The notes under the pieces are model-generated. The model did not search any database, was not told the DNA's origin, and saw only the letters and a program-made list of their open reading frames with translations. Made by a program: the position numbers and the translations under genes. Shown in pieces: positions 1 to 10,300 of a stretch of 64,000 nucleotides of DNA (its first letter is position 1; each line of letters starts with the position of its first letter). Origin of the DNA: Isoetes taiwanensis (lineage: Eukaryota > Streptophyta > Lycopodiopsida > Isoetales > Isoetaceae); contig JAJEKV010000011.1 of assembly GCA_021234155.1 (NCBI GenBank), forward strand, positions 22,642,416 through 22,706,415, given 5' to 3'.

Positions 1-904
1 TGAAAAAACTTGGCTAATTTCTTGGAAGATAGGGAAATAACCATGGCAGAAGCATCAAGGAGAAAACCGAGGAAAATAGCACAGTGTGACAAACGCAGAC
101 GACACTTAGGCCAAGCAATGAGAAAACCAGCAGATTGCAAATCAGAAATGATGCGAGTTGAAGAGAACTAGGGTCCTGCTGAGTGTTAAAAAGGAAATCA
201 TCCATATAAGGGGTGCAACGAATACCGGCCGCTCGCCAATGGCGGACTAAAGGGCGCATCAATTTGGTAAAGACAACGGGAGCAGAGGCCAGGCCAAAAG
301 GAAGTATAGTGAAGACAAAAAGGCAGGAGTCAAACTGAAAACCCAAAAAGGTGTGATGAGGAGGCTAGATGGGAACATGATGGTAACCGGATTTCAGATC
401 CAAGGTAAAAAGAAAATCCTGGGGTTGAAGGACAGCCAAAGCATCGGAAAGCAACTCGTAACAAAAAGAAGGAACATACAAAAAGGAGTTAAGATAGCGC
501 AAGTCGATAATCAAGCGGAACTTGTGGTCGCCTTTGGGTACAACGCCAAGGGGTGAGCAGAAAAAGGGACAAGATGGGACTTGCATAACAGCACCAGAAC
601 GCAAAAGATCTTGAATGGCAGAACAGGCAAAAGGAACATGGGAGGACAGAGAGGAAAGGTTCGGGCGAAAAAATGGTTGAGATGGAGGTCCCTAGGCCCA
701 AGGAAGAGCATAACCATACTGGATCCAAGACAATACAAGAGGACGAGCAGAAATAGAGCGCCAAAAAGGTAAAGATGCAAGGAGATGCCCACGCACAGAC
801 AAGGTCGCATAGTAGGAATCGAGAGCCACCGGATCAAAGGGAAGGTGGGGTAAAGCAGAGGTAAAAAGTTGGCAATCTGCAAAAAGAGACTCGTTAGAAA
901 ACAA
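1..904 (-). pseudogene. DIRS-like reverse transcriptase (5' part, broken)
   Basis: One continuous minus frame from 904 to 14 with two in-frame stops (TAG near 692 and TAG at 365-367). In order: a linker ending in VLSWIQYGYALPW, SPLGVVPKGDHKFRLIIDLR, LDLKSGYHHVPI, GFQFDSCLFVFTILPFGLAS, FTKLMRPLVRHWR and YMDDFLF, the catalytic box. This order and wording are typical of DIRS and Ngaro reverse transcriptases, not of Ty1, Ty3 or LINE enzymes. Downstream RNase H, methyltransferase or recombinase frames are beyond the window. Confidence 0.75.
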
Positions 905-963
905 GATCTTGTATTAATGATCAAAAGTAAATACAACACATAGTGCAGAACAACTAAAACGGC

Positions 964-1978
964 TCAAGAAGACCAAGGCCGAGGCAAGACAGGAGGAGGA
1001 AGGGCCGGATGATGTGGTGGCGGAGGAACAGCCATCAAAGGAGTGGGGTTGAGAGGTACAGATTGAGGAAAAGGGGAAGAAAAAGGAGGAATGGCGTTAT
1101 GGAGGAACTGGCGACGAAAATAATTGTCGGCAGTGTGTCGAAAACGACCACAAAAAGTACAACGAAGGGCGGAGGGATTGGCAGGGGAAGAAGCAGAAGG
1201 AGAAAAAGAAGCAGAGGAAGGGTACGGCGAAGGGCGAGTATGAGATAAGCGCTTCTCCTGGGCGAATTTCTTAGCCTGATGCAGGCGTTTGGACTCGTCC
1301 GAAGAAAAGTTCAAACTAGGGGACTCGCTAAAGTGCAAAGTGACGTCGTATCCATGTTGATCAGCAATAAGGACAAATTTCATCAAATTTCATCTCGTGA
1401 TCCGCCAAACGCTTTCCTTCTTCCACCATCTGCAGCACATCGTCCGGAATGGCAACCCCCAACATAGCAAGACGGCCATGAATCCATCGAAACCGAGTGT
1501 CCATAGCAGACGCAAACTCGTAGTAATGCCGCATGGAGTCGCGGTCAAAAGAAGGAGTAGGGCGAGCGGCCCGCTCTCGAATGTCCTGTTGGAGATGCTC
1601 AAGTTGGGTCTGAACTGACAACTGCTGGGTCATCGACGTCTGGAGTGCCTGGAGTGTGGCCCGCTGCTGTTGAAGCTCATGCAGTAACTGGGTGTACTAA
1701 GGAGAAACTGGCGTAGAAGAAATGGGCGGGGCCGAGGCGGAAGATGCATGCGGCAAAGAAGAGAAAAGAGGAGCAAAGGCTGAGGGGGACCAAAAAGAGA
1801 AAGTAGACGAGACAGAAATCGGCGAGGCAGGGGAAGAAAGGGAACCAGGGTCCGAAGAGTCTGGTTCAAGCGAGAGGGAAGCTTCGTGTTGACGACGAGA
1901 ACCAGCAGCGCGAGCGAGCCGTGGGGAAGAAAGCGAAGCTGAAGAAGAAGAGCCGGAAGCGCCTGCTATAGACGGCAT
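964..1978 (-). pseudogene. DIRS-like gag (broken)
   Basis: The frame opens at 1978 with a Ser/Pro/Ala-rich region, meets an in-frame TAG at 1697-1699, continues through a charged helical segment (HELQQQRATLQAL onward) to about 1361, then shifts frame. The shift is explained by a tandem 10 bp duplication (CAAATTTCAT at 1374-1383 and 1384-1393). The other frame continues to 964 and contains CTFCGRFRHTADNY, a CCHC zinc knuckle whose last Cys is Tyr. The tail is proline-rich. The putative role is the nucleocapsid protein of the element. The gag call rests on the knuckle and on its position directly before a DIRS RT. Confidence 0.6.
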
Positions 1979-4104
1979 CAGCTCAATGACCTGAAAAAAG
2001 GAAGGACATTAGAGAACAAAAACAATGAAAAGAAAAGCACGCCACCACGATGACGAATCTAAGGAGGCGCCCCGGCATGCCAACGAGAACGGCAACAAGG
2101 CGATGAAAAACAAACCATGTTAATGCATACAATGTATGAATGCAGATCACGGACTTATGTCCGTGGATAGTTTTCTTATTTGAATACAGATTACGGACTG
2201 AAGTCCGTGAATGTGGCTACGACCGAAGTCCGTGAATGTGGCCGTTATTCCTTCTGAACCTGTGGCCAACATCTAGATGGTGATAAGTCAACAAAGGAAA
2301 GTGGAACCCTTCATCATGGATCCCCAAAAGGAAACAACAATAACGATAAATAATAAGAAAGAATGACAAGTAACCAAGGTAATAAGACAAAGAGGAAAAA
2401 CTTACCCATGGGAATGTAAAAATGCATAGACATAAAGAAGACAAAGTGCAACCCGGCATATGTTGTCAAACAAAAGTGCAATCGTGCATATGGCGGACAA
2501 AAAACACATCATAGACAATAACAAAAGGAAAAATGAGACCCTGGGAATGACCCGTATACCAAAAAACCAGGAAACCCAACGCTGGAAGATGCGGAAAAAC
2601 AACCGAGTTAATGCAGGTAGAGAATAAAAGGATGTCCACGTGCATGCAATCCCCCAAGTGATCAACAAGAATGATAAATAATGAGGAAAAATGACAAATA
2701 ACCGCTGTAATAAGAGAAAGAGGAAAAATGCACCCATGGGAATGTGTAAAATGCATAGACGTAAAAAAGACAAAGTGTGACCCAACATATGATGCCAATA
2801 AATCACAAAGCGAGATAAGTAGCAGAATCACAACATGATATATGCAATAAAAGGAAATAAGACCATGATGAGGTAGCATATAAAATATGAAACAATGGCA
2901 ACATCCCAAGGAAATTACAACCTAGACCATAAGAGTAAAATGAAAAAAGCGAGCCAGAACATAGACAAGAAAAAACAACTCGATTGAATATTGTGGTGTA
3001 TCGAAATGCAAGATAAAACATAACGGCAAAGGATAAAAATCCGAACAACCACATATAATGCTACATCTCGAAAAAGCACATGTGAACCAAAATGTAAAAG
3101 TAACATATGAAAGATATACCTAGCGGAGGGAAGAACCACCCCCTATTACAAATCCCCTAGTGGCTTCAGACAGGAGAAGAACAAGAGATAAATAGACGAT
3201 CCCTCATAGAAAAAAGAAAAAAGCCTAAAATTTATAAGAGAATGACACATATAGAAAAACCACATGTCAACCCAACTGTAAAAAATACTATATGAAAAAT
3301 ACAACTCAGAGGGAAGAACCGCCCCCTATTACAAATGCCCTAGTTGCCTCATACACGAGAAGAACAATAGACAAATAGATAACCCCGCAGAGAAAAAAAG
3401 AAATAGAATCACCTTATTAAAATATTTAGGATCCAGAAAACATAAAAGAGACATAACACAGTAATCCTAATAGCGCAACAACCATTGAACAGTGCGAAGC
3501 ATCGAAATCCAATAGAAAACACAATTGCAAAGGAGAAAAAAATCCGAACCCACCATGGGAAAACATAAAAATGATAAGATTATGCTATTTATAAAGAAAC
3601 CACATGGGCAACTCAAACGAAAAATGTAAAAAGGAAAATAGGAAAAGAGATTCATAACCAAATGAAGCACTGTATTACAAAATCCCCTAGTTGCCTTATA
3701 CATGAGAACAACAACAAATAAAGAGGCAACCCCCTCATGGAAAAAAGAAAAAACACTAAGAAACCACAATAAAACCGCATGCTTAGAACATTGATGCTCC
3801 AAAAAACATGAAAAGAGGCATAAGACAAATGCTTTATTCCATATTATTCAGCAGAAGATGACGACAACAGGATGATGCCAAAGGACAGAGCAGAACCGTC
3901 GCCCAGAGGCAAGGACAATCACGCGAGCAGACCCAAAGAGATCGCCGGATAAGTGGGAAGAAACTGTGGGGGATACTCCGCCATGATGAGAAAAAATTCA
4001 CGCAACTGAATGGGGCGTAAGGATGAAAACCCCCATAGCAAAATGACGTCCCCCAAGAAACGAGCACGAGCTGGGTTGAGAAGTTTATAGGAACGGAATA
4101 CTTG
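1979..4104. repeat. Degenerate direct repeats, no gene
   Basis: No convincing coding sequence. Several imperfect direct repeats are visible. CCCATGGGAATGT followed by ATGCATAGAC recurs at about 2404 and 2734. A block with CCCTATTACAAAT and CCCTAGT, then GAGAA, AACAA and a run of A/G, recurs at about 3140, 3320 and 3670. The minus-strand open frames are hydrophobic and low in complexity and look like chance frames. The block may be the leader of the neighbouring DIRS-like element or an unrelated decayed repeat. Confidence 0.5.
2148..2208. repeat. Pair of short hairpins built on CGGACT/AGTCCG
   Basis: CACGGACTTATGTCCGTG (2148-2165) is an almost perfect inverted repeat. ACGGACTGAAGTCCGT (2193-2208) is a second one built on the same sequence, and a half copy (CGAAGTCCGTGAATGTGG) follows at about 2223. 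Function unknown. Confidence 0.6.
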
Positions 4105-4109
4105 ACGGA

Positions 4110-4267
4110 TGTAACGGGCCCATGGTAGACCGCTCGAGTATTCGAACCTTGAATGTGCCTGTGGGGCATTCCCGAGACACCGGCATAAATGGGTAGAAGC
4201 GACTACTCATAAACATCTAAACGGTTTTGCCCAGTTGGTTAAGGGCATGTCGGTTAGGAACGTTACA
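4110..4267 (+). repeat. TRIM 5' LTR
   Basis: 158 bp, starts TGTAAC and ends GTTACA, giving matched inverted termini. It differs from the 3' LTR at about five positions by eye. Confidence 0.9.
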
Positions 4268-4410
4268 GTTGGTATCAGAGCAGGTCTCGAGTTCGAGTCT
4301 CCATGGGTGCCTATATGCATGGGTAATTTGCAAAGACTTGGTAATCATTGTGACATGGTATGACATAGCCTTGGATGCTCGAGGACGAGCATAGTTCTAG
4401 TGGGAGAGAC

Positions 4411-4580
4411 TGTAACAGGCCCATGGTAGACCGCTCGAGTATTCGAACGTTGAATGTGCCTGTGGGGCGTTCCCGAGACACCGGCATAAATGGGTAGAAG
4501 CGACTACTCATAAACGTCTAGACGGTTTTGCCCAGTTGGTTAAGGGCATGTCGGTTAGGAACGTTACAACGAACGTTACA
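4411..4580 (+). repeat. TRIM 3' LTR with 12 bp terminal duplication
   Basis: Matches the 5' LTR over 158 bp to GTTACA at 4568, then repeats ACGAACGTTACA (4569-4580). The target duplication ACGGA begins only after the second GTTACA, so the extra 12 bp belong to the LTR. Confidence 0.85.
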
Positions 4581-4919
4581 ACGGACATAAGGAGAAAAGG
4601 AGGCATAAAGGCGAAGCGCTCGGAAGTACTCCGCAGGCCAATCAATGTCTGCCCGTGCAACCTGTAAGGCATTGCCAGCCGCTGGATGCAATGCGTTCAG
4701 ATGTGATGTATAAACATGTCAACATGTTTTCCAACTATGATATAGGTGTTTATTAGTCTACCCGTAGGTTTTCCAACTATTGAATCTGCTTGTATCATAG
4801 AGATAATTGCCTGCCCGTAGGAGCTGCCCTGAAGGATTCGTCCAATCTATACTTCTGATTCAACCGATATAAGGAAGAAGTTACAGCTAAAGAATACGAA
4901 AAGGCAAGTTTGGTTTTCG

Positions 4920-5642
4920 ATGGCAAAAAGTAAAAAAGAGGCTTCTAGTGCTGCTGGAGATTCTGATTCGGAAACAGTAATAGTACCAATGGCAGAATGG
5001 AAGGAATTGATGCTAATTGTTCGCGGTCTTCAAAAATCCAGAGAGGTTGATAGTTCTGAATTGAGAAGAGCACGAGAAGAAGTTCACGAACTCAGGTCTC
5101 TTGTTGAACAGGTCACTCATTTGCAAAATACAGTAGAGACTCTCAAAGACCGGATCCAAGTTCTTGAAAACCAAATACAAGAAACAGATTCTAAAAGAGA
5201 ACAAGATAGCATCGGAAAAGATGAGGTACAATCTCTACTTACCGAGGAACATGAAAAGCAAAAGAGGACTCTTCGTCTCAGAGTGATCGGAATTGAAGAA
5301 GAGAAAGATGAAAGCACAATGGACACGGCCACCACATTCTTCAAAGAACAAATGAAGATCAAAGAACCGATGATAACTGATGCTTGGCGGTCTGGCAAAA
5401 AGATTGAAGGTAAATTTCGTCACATCATAGTCAAATGCAAGGATGAATCAGGAAGAACTGAAATTTTGAGTAAAGGATTCGAATTAAAAGGAACCTCATT
5501 TAGAGTTTGTGAAGACTTGACTTGGCAACAATTGCAAGAGAGGCCGGCAGCCATGGCGAAGGTGAAAGAAGCACGGGATGCTGGAAAGTGGGCTGTGTAT
5601 CGCAATGGAAAGGTCATTATTAGGGAAAGAAGGGAGGCATAG
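4920..5642 (+). CDS. LINE ORF1p, coiled coil plus RRM-like domain
   Basis: 240 residues, intact. An acidic N-terminus is followed by a long heptad-like coiled coil (about residues 40-105, with ELRRAREEVHELRSLVEQ). Then comes an RRM-like region opening with LRLRVIGIEEEKDES (about residues 118-132) and a basic C-terminal region ending in RERREA. This is the architecture of L1 ORF1p (Transposase_22 type), a trimeric nucleic acid chaperone that coats LINE RNA, rather than the zinc-knuckle ORF1 of many flowering-plant L1s. The ATG at 4920 is the first in the frame. Base composition matches ORF2. Confidence 0.85.
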   Translation: MAKSKKEASSAAGDSDSETVIVPMAEWKELMLIVRGLQKSREVDSSELRRAREEVHELRSLVEQVTHLQNTVETLKDRIQVLENQIQETDSKREQDSIGKDEVQSLLTEEHEKQKRTLRLRVIGIEEEKDESTMDTATTFFKEQMKIKEPMITDAWRSGKKIEGKFRHIIVKCKDESGRTEILSKGFELKGTSFRVCEDLTWQQLQERPAAMAKVKEARDAGKWAVYRNGKVIIRERREA

Positions 5643-5672
5643 GAATTAATCCCGAATGCTTCCAAAATTGAG

Positions 5673-8600
5673 ATGCTGTGTTGGAATATCAGAGGACAGA
5701 AAGAGGCTGGGTTACAATATCTGTACCAGAATAAATATGATATTATATGTCTAACAGAGACTTGGGAAAATGAACTTAATATGCTGCCACAAATAGCGGG
5801 ATATCAGGTAATATCCATCTTTCATAATAGGCCGATACGTGGAAGACCCTTTGGGGGCATTGCATGCTATATCCGAGAAACGATTAAGAACGCTTCTCTG
5901 CTTTTTTGTGATGAGGAAAGCAAACAGTTTTTAGGGATTGAACTCAAGAATGGATCTCTTGATAACCGCCATTTGCTGCTGGTATTTTGCTATTTCCCTC
6001 CCAGTTCATATGATAATGATACATGTGATTTGCTAAGACTTGGTTTGAGACTGCAAGAATGGAGAGAGGACTTCAATGGATGGACCGGCGATCAGCAAGC
6101 ATATGATATATCCATATGTGATGGACCTGGACATTTGGTAATTGAAGAGGGAAGTTGGCATAGGACCAGCGCTCATAAGGAAGTAAATAAAGCAGGTCAG
6201 CAATTGTTAAATATTTGTGCTTCCTTAGACATGATCATTTATAATGGGTTAGTTTCTCCAGCATTTTCACATCTATTCACATACAGAGGGTGTCATAATG
6301 AGAAGCAACATTTCTCATACTCAGTAGTGGACTACATTATTGGCAGCCCGCAATTGATTAAAATGATCCATGCATTCAAAGTGGGCGAATTTGTCCCTGA
6401 ATCTGACCACGCACCGCTAATCTTGAGTCTTGAGATGGAAACAAGTAAACCGGAGGCTTCAAAATGCTTCAAGCTGCCTAAATTTAGATATGTAGCAGCC
6501 CGTGATAAGTTGTTTGAGGAGCTTTTTAAACAGAAAAGTGCAGTATTGACAGATTGTATGGGAATTGAGGAAAAGGCTGCTATGTTCACCCAAATCATTA
6601 AAGAGTGCGCCTCAACTGTTTATAGTATGAAAAGTGACAAGTTGCGGACATCTACACATCCACAAAACTCATGGTATGATGATGAATTAAGGCAAGCACG
6701 AAAAGCCGCAAAGACTCCTGCTCTTTGTAGAATTTATAAGCATTTAGTGGCACAGAAAAAGCGTGCATATATGGAGAAAATGCAAGAAGACTTGGTTCAT
6801 GAGCTATGTGCTCAACCAAAACACTTTTGGAAGAGACTTTCCTCACCCAGAAATAAGATACAGCTTGAAGATCCGGACGTTTGGCAAGCATATGCCTCTT
6901 ATCTCTATCTGAGAGGATCGGATAAATTGGAATTGCCACAAAAGGAGCTAGAGGGTCTCTGTATCATAGAAGAGGAGGTCTTTGCTGGAATTCATGGTTT
7001 AGCAAGAGGAAAAGCGGCTGATATAGATGGGTTTACAGCAGAAATATTGCAGGCTGGTGGCAATGAATTGGTTTCAAGAGTCACAGACATGTTTAACCAA
7101 GCATTGAGAGAAGGTTTTCCAAAGGCATGGACAACTAGCCTTATCCATCCGATCTATAAAGCTGGAGATAAGCTGGAACCAAGCAACTATCGCACAATTA
7201 TGGTAAGTCCAATCTTGGCTAAGCTCTTTGGTCTTATATTTGATAGGAGGCTGGTACCATGGGCAGAAGAAAATGGGCAAAGGGCACAAGGCCAGGCTGG
7301 TTTTAGGGCAGGCCGATCCACTGTGGATCATATTTTGACTATTAGAGCATTGATGGAGGAAGCTAAAGCACAGAGGAAGCCATTGTATTGCTGTTTTGTT
7401 GATTTTGCCAAGGCATTCGATACAATTCCCCGACAGAAATTGCTTGATAAGTTAACACAAATTGGAGTCCCAAGTGACTGGGTGTTTGCTATTGGAAGGC
7501 TGTATGAAAATGTGGAAGGAAGGGTCGTCACTCCTAATGGATTATCTGGCATAATTGTGAGCGATACTGGTGTCAAGCAGGGCTGCCCCCTGTCACCGAC
7601 ACTCTTTGGTATATATATAGATCGCTTAGAACAATATCTGATTGATGCTGGGTGTAACTTTCCGAAGTTGCAACACAAACTGATAATGCTTTTATTGTTT
7701 GCGGATGATCTCCTTCTATCTGCTCATAACGAGAAGGATCTTCAAGCACAGCTTGTTGCACTTGAATCCTTTTGTTTTGAATATGGGTTGACGGTCAATC
7801 ATAGTAAAACCAAGGTTCTTGGATTTGGGACACGCAAACAGATTGACATGCACTACAATGGAGAGATAGTGGAGCATGCTGCTTCCTACAAATATTTGGG
7901 ATATGAGATCTGCGCCTGCTCACACCCTTGGTCGCCTGGTGTTAATCACCGCATTGCTGCTGCTACAAAGGCCTTGTATGCAATGATCAATAAGTGCAGG
8001 CACGCTAATATTCAATCCTGGAAGTTGCTTAAGCGACTTTTTGATGCGCTTGTGGTGCCAGTTGCCTTGTATGGGTCAGAGATTTGGGGAGCTTCAATCC
8101 CAAGGAAAAAATGGGCTGAACTAGAAGGCATACAAAAGCTCTTTCTTCAAACCTTTCTTGGGGTAAAGAAAAGCACTCCTTACGAGATAATGCTTGCAGA
8201 GACGGGCTCTGCCCCTCTAGAATTTGTGGCAGTTGAAAGAACAATTCGATTTCTAGAACGAATATGTTCTGAAGGAAAGCATAAACTTTCATTTACTGCT
8301 GCACAAGCCTCAAAAGCATTGGACGATGCTAATAAAAACAGCTGGTATCGTGATATTAGGAGATGGACTGCCCGGTTTAACATCTCATTGGATGAGGTTC
8401 GAGTATCAGGGGAGGCAAGTATTGTCGGGTTACATACGTAATCTGAGGGAAAAGCAAAAGTGAGTTACTACTTAGGGACTTCAACCCCCGTGATGACATT
8501 TGGTCCTCAAGTATACTTATCAGTTCCAATGCCTAAATATCTTGTCCAGGCTATTGCCAAGTTCAGAATGAGCTCGCACAGGCTTATGATAGAAGTTGGA

Positions 8601-8825
8601 CGATGGATGAAGCTGGAACAAAAAGATAGACTTTGCACTTGTAAATCGGGTGAGGTTGAATCGGAAGAACATGCGGTTTTTAGATGTCATAAACACGACG
8701 GTATTCGAGCACAATTTTCGCACTTGAGATGGAGTGGTTCAAATTTAGTGGAGTTCTTCAATGACGTAGACCATTTGAAACATGTTGGCAGGTTTATACA
8801 TGAGTTACTGAATAGCGCCAAATAA
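5673..8825 (+). pseudogene. LINE ORF2p: endonuclease, reverse transcriptase (one stop)
   Basis: Open from ATG 5673 to a TAA at 8439-8441, then the same frame continues to 8825. An apurinic-type endonuclease comes first (MLCWNIRGQ, CLTETWENE, VVDYIIGS, ESDHAPL). The reverse transcriptase follows (GKAADIDGFTAE, LIHPIYKAGD, QAGFRAGRSTVDH, FVDFAKAFDTIP, GVKQGCPLSPTLF, LLFADDLLLSA). The C-terminal part after the stop has a Cys/His cluster, CTCKSGEVESEEHAVFRC, a common LINE zinc finger. Without the stop the protein would be about 1,050 residues. The RT active site FADD is intact. The stop removes only the C-terminal zinc-finger region, so partial activity is possible but not shown. Confidence 0.9.
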
Positions 8826-8883
8826 AACGATAAACATTGTACTTTGTCCCATAGCCGTTTGGCTCTCGTGGACGTTAATATAC

Positions 8884-8901
8884 ATCTATCTATCTATCTA
8901 T
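8884..8901 (+). repeat. ATCT microsatellite tail of the LINE
   Basis: Four ATCT units close the LINE 3' UTR. Simple-repeat tails are common in LINEs that do not use poly(A). Confidence 0.75.
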
Positions 8902-9955
8902 AAAGGTGGTGAGTAGTCATCGCCATCTCCGGAGATGCAAAAGGGGGAAAAAAACCAAGAGGGAAGATCTGGGTGGAACAAAGGGGGCAAGGGAACGGCA
9001 TCGGAGCCAAAAAAGAACCAACAGAGGAACGGAAATGAAGCGAGAGGGGAAACAAAAGCCTGTGGAAAGGGAATTGTGGCAGAACAGATTAAAAGAGCAA
9101 CGAAGAGGAACCAGAGTTGCAGATGAATGGCCAAAAAACACATGCAAGCAGCGAGTGAATGGAAAAGCATGCAGCAGAAAGAGGGGCAGCCCAAATCCGA
9201 TAAAAATAGAGGGCCCTAAGAAGGAAGAGCCCAAATTACAGCAGAGGAGTGGTGGGAATCGAAGGAAAAAGAAGCATAGATAGAGCAAGAGCCATTGGAT
9301 CGCGGTCCGCCAAAGAATGTAAGGAAAGAAAAACCCAAGGCCCACTAGCATGCCAAGAGTTGATGAAGCTAAGACAGCGCCCACTTACTCAGGACGGTGC
9401 CGAAACACCCACTCGGCCAATAAGGGAACAAATCGGCGAAAAAGAGGGAAGAGGTGACAGGGACAAGCAGGGGTTAAGCTGAACCGAAACCAGGATCAAG
9501 AAAAAACAGAGATTGGTCAGGGCAAAAAAGAATAGAAGAAGTGAAAAAGAAAACGTGAAGAGCACAGGGTAAGGATCAGCAGGACAAGCGAAGCTTGGAG
9601 AAGAGAGCGGAAACCCAAGGCAACCAGAGAGCAAGCAGCCTGGCAAGGTTGGAGCAGCAGATGGAATAAACGCAAGGATGCAAACTTAGAGCCAGAAGGA
9701 CTGATGGCGGGATCCGCTGACAGGCTCAAGCCGAAAAAATGGGTTAGATAGAGGGAAAATCGAACCGAAAGATGTGAACAAGGGTGAAAACAGAAGATTG
9801 AACCGAAATCATGCAGCAAGACCCAACAGAGAGCAACCGATAAAGTCGAAGAGAACAACGAAATCATCATATCTTAACAATCCAAATACCCAAATCAAAC
9901 TAAATCATGAGGACAACAAAACTGCCAATTGTTGTGCAAAGATTAAACAGCCCAT
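8902..9955. other. Purine-rich non-coding stretch
   Basis: The plus strand is strongly A/G-rich (AAGAGGGAA-like words) for about 1 kb. Open frames on both strands are Arg/Lys/Glu-rich or Phe/Leu/Pro-rich low-complexity translations with no recognisable domain. I see no gene. Confidence 0.5.
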
Positions 9956-9959
9956 GCCA

Positions 9960-10300
9960 AGGATTCAACCTGCGAATACATCCACAAGCCACGCGAACAA
10001 AGAAAACAATAGAACAAAGAAATGTACAGGATTAATGGTGATTCAACATGCGAATACATCAAACAATAGAACAAAGAAATCTTACAAGATTCATGGTGAT
10101 TCAACATGCGAATACTGCAACAAGCGAAAAACAACAGAATAAAGAGAAATCTACAAGATTAATGGTGATTCAACATGTTGAATACATCAAACAAGAGAAT
10201 CAAGAAATCTACAAGAGTCATAGTAATTCACCATGCAAATACCTCACCACACCGTGCGAACAAGGAAAACAATAGAACAACGAAATCCACAAGAGTACTG
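9960..10300 (+). repeat. Imperfect tandem repeat, unit about 57-75 bp
   Basis: Five degenerate copies of ATGGTGATTCAACATGCG AATAC followed by A-rich words (CAATAGAACAAAGAAATC). Copies start near 9960, 10035, 10095, 10162 and 10218. Spacing is irregular, so this is not a CRISPR array. Confidence 0.75.

Larger units (their letters stand above)
1..1978 (-). mobile_element. DIRS-like tyrosine-recombinase retrotransposon, partial
   Basis: Minus-strand element with a gag-like frame (1978 to 964) followed by a reverse transcriptase frame (904 to 14) that runs off the left edge of the window. The RT has the DIRS pattern: SPLGVVPK, then LDLRYLN, LDLKSGYHHVPI, LPFGLASAP and MDDFL. DIRS elements integrate with a tyrosine recombinase rather than a DDE integrase; that gene and the terminal repeats would lie left of position 1 and are not visible. 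Stops and a frameshift show the copy is dead. The 5' boundary is not resolved, and the repetitive DNA at 1979-4104 could be its leader. Confidence 0.75.
4110..4580 (+). mobile_element. TRIM (miniature LTR retrotransposon), complete
   Basis: A 471 bp element made only of two LTRs and a 143 bp interior. The interior starts with the primer site TGGTATCAGAGC (4270-4281) and ends in a purine tract GTGGGAGAGAC just before the 3' LTR. It has no coding capacity. It is flanked by a perfect 5 bp target duplication, ACGGA, at 4105-4109 and 4581-4585. It must have been mobilised by proteins of another element. Confidence 0.92.
4690..8901 (+). mobile_element. L1-like LINE, near full length
   Basis: Non-LTR retrotransposon with ORF1 (4920-5642), a 30 bp spacer and ORF2 (5673-8825), followed by a short 3' UTR and an ATCT microsatellite tail (8884-8901). 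The 5' end is not clear; 4690 is approximate, and I could not identify target duplications. ORF1 is intact and ORF2 has a single nonsense codon, so this is a fairly young copy. Confidence 0.85.

Noticed and set aside
2217-3139. Several overlapping hydrophobic minus-strand frames
   Set aside because: Low-complexity Phe/Leu/Cys-rich translations of A-rich repeats, without motifs or consistent starts.
4225-4300. tRNA-like segment (GTTGGTTAAGGGC and GAGTTCGAGTCT)
   Set aside because: It is the LTR end plus primer-binding site of the TRIM; no acceptor stem or anticodon arm can be formed.
9960-10300. CRISPR-like array
   Set aside because: Irregular spacing, degenerate repeats and a eukaryotic setting.
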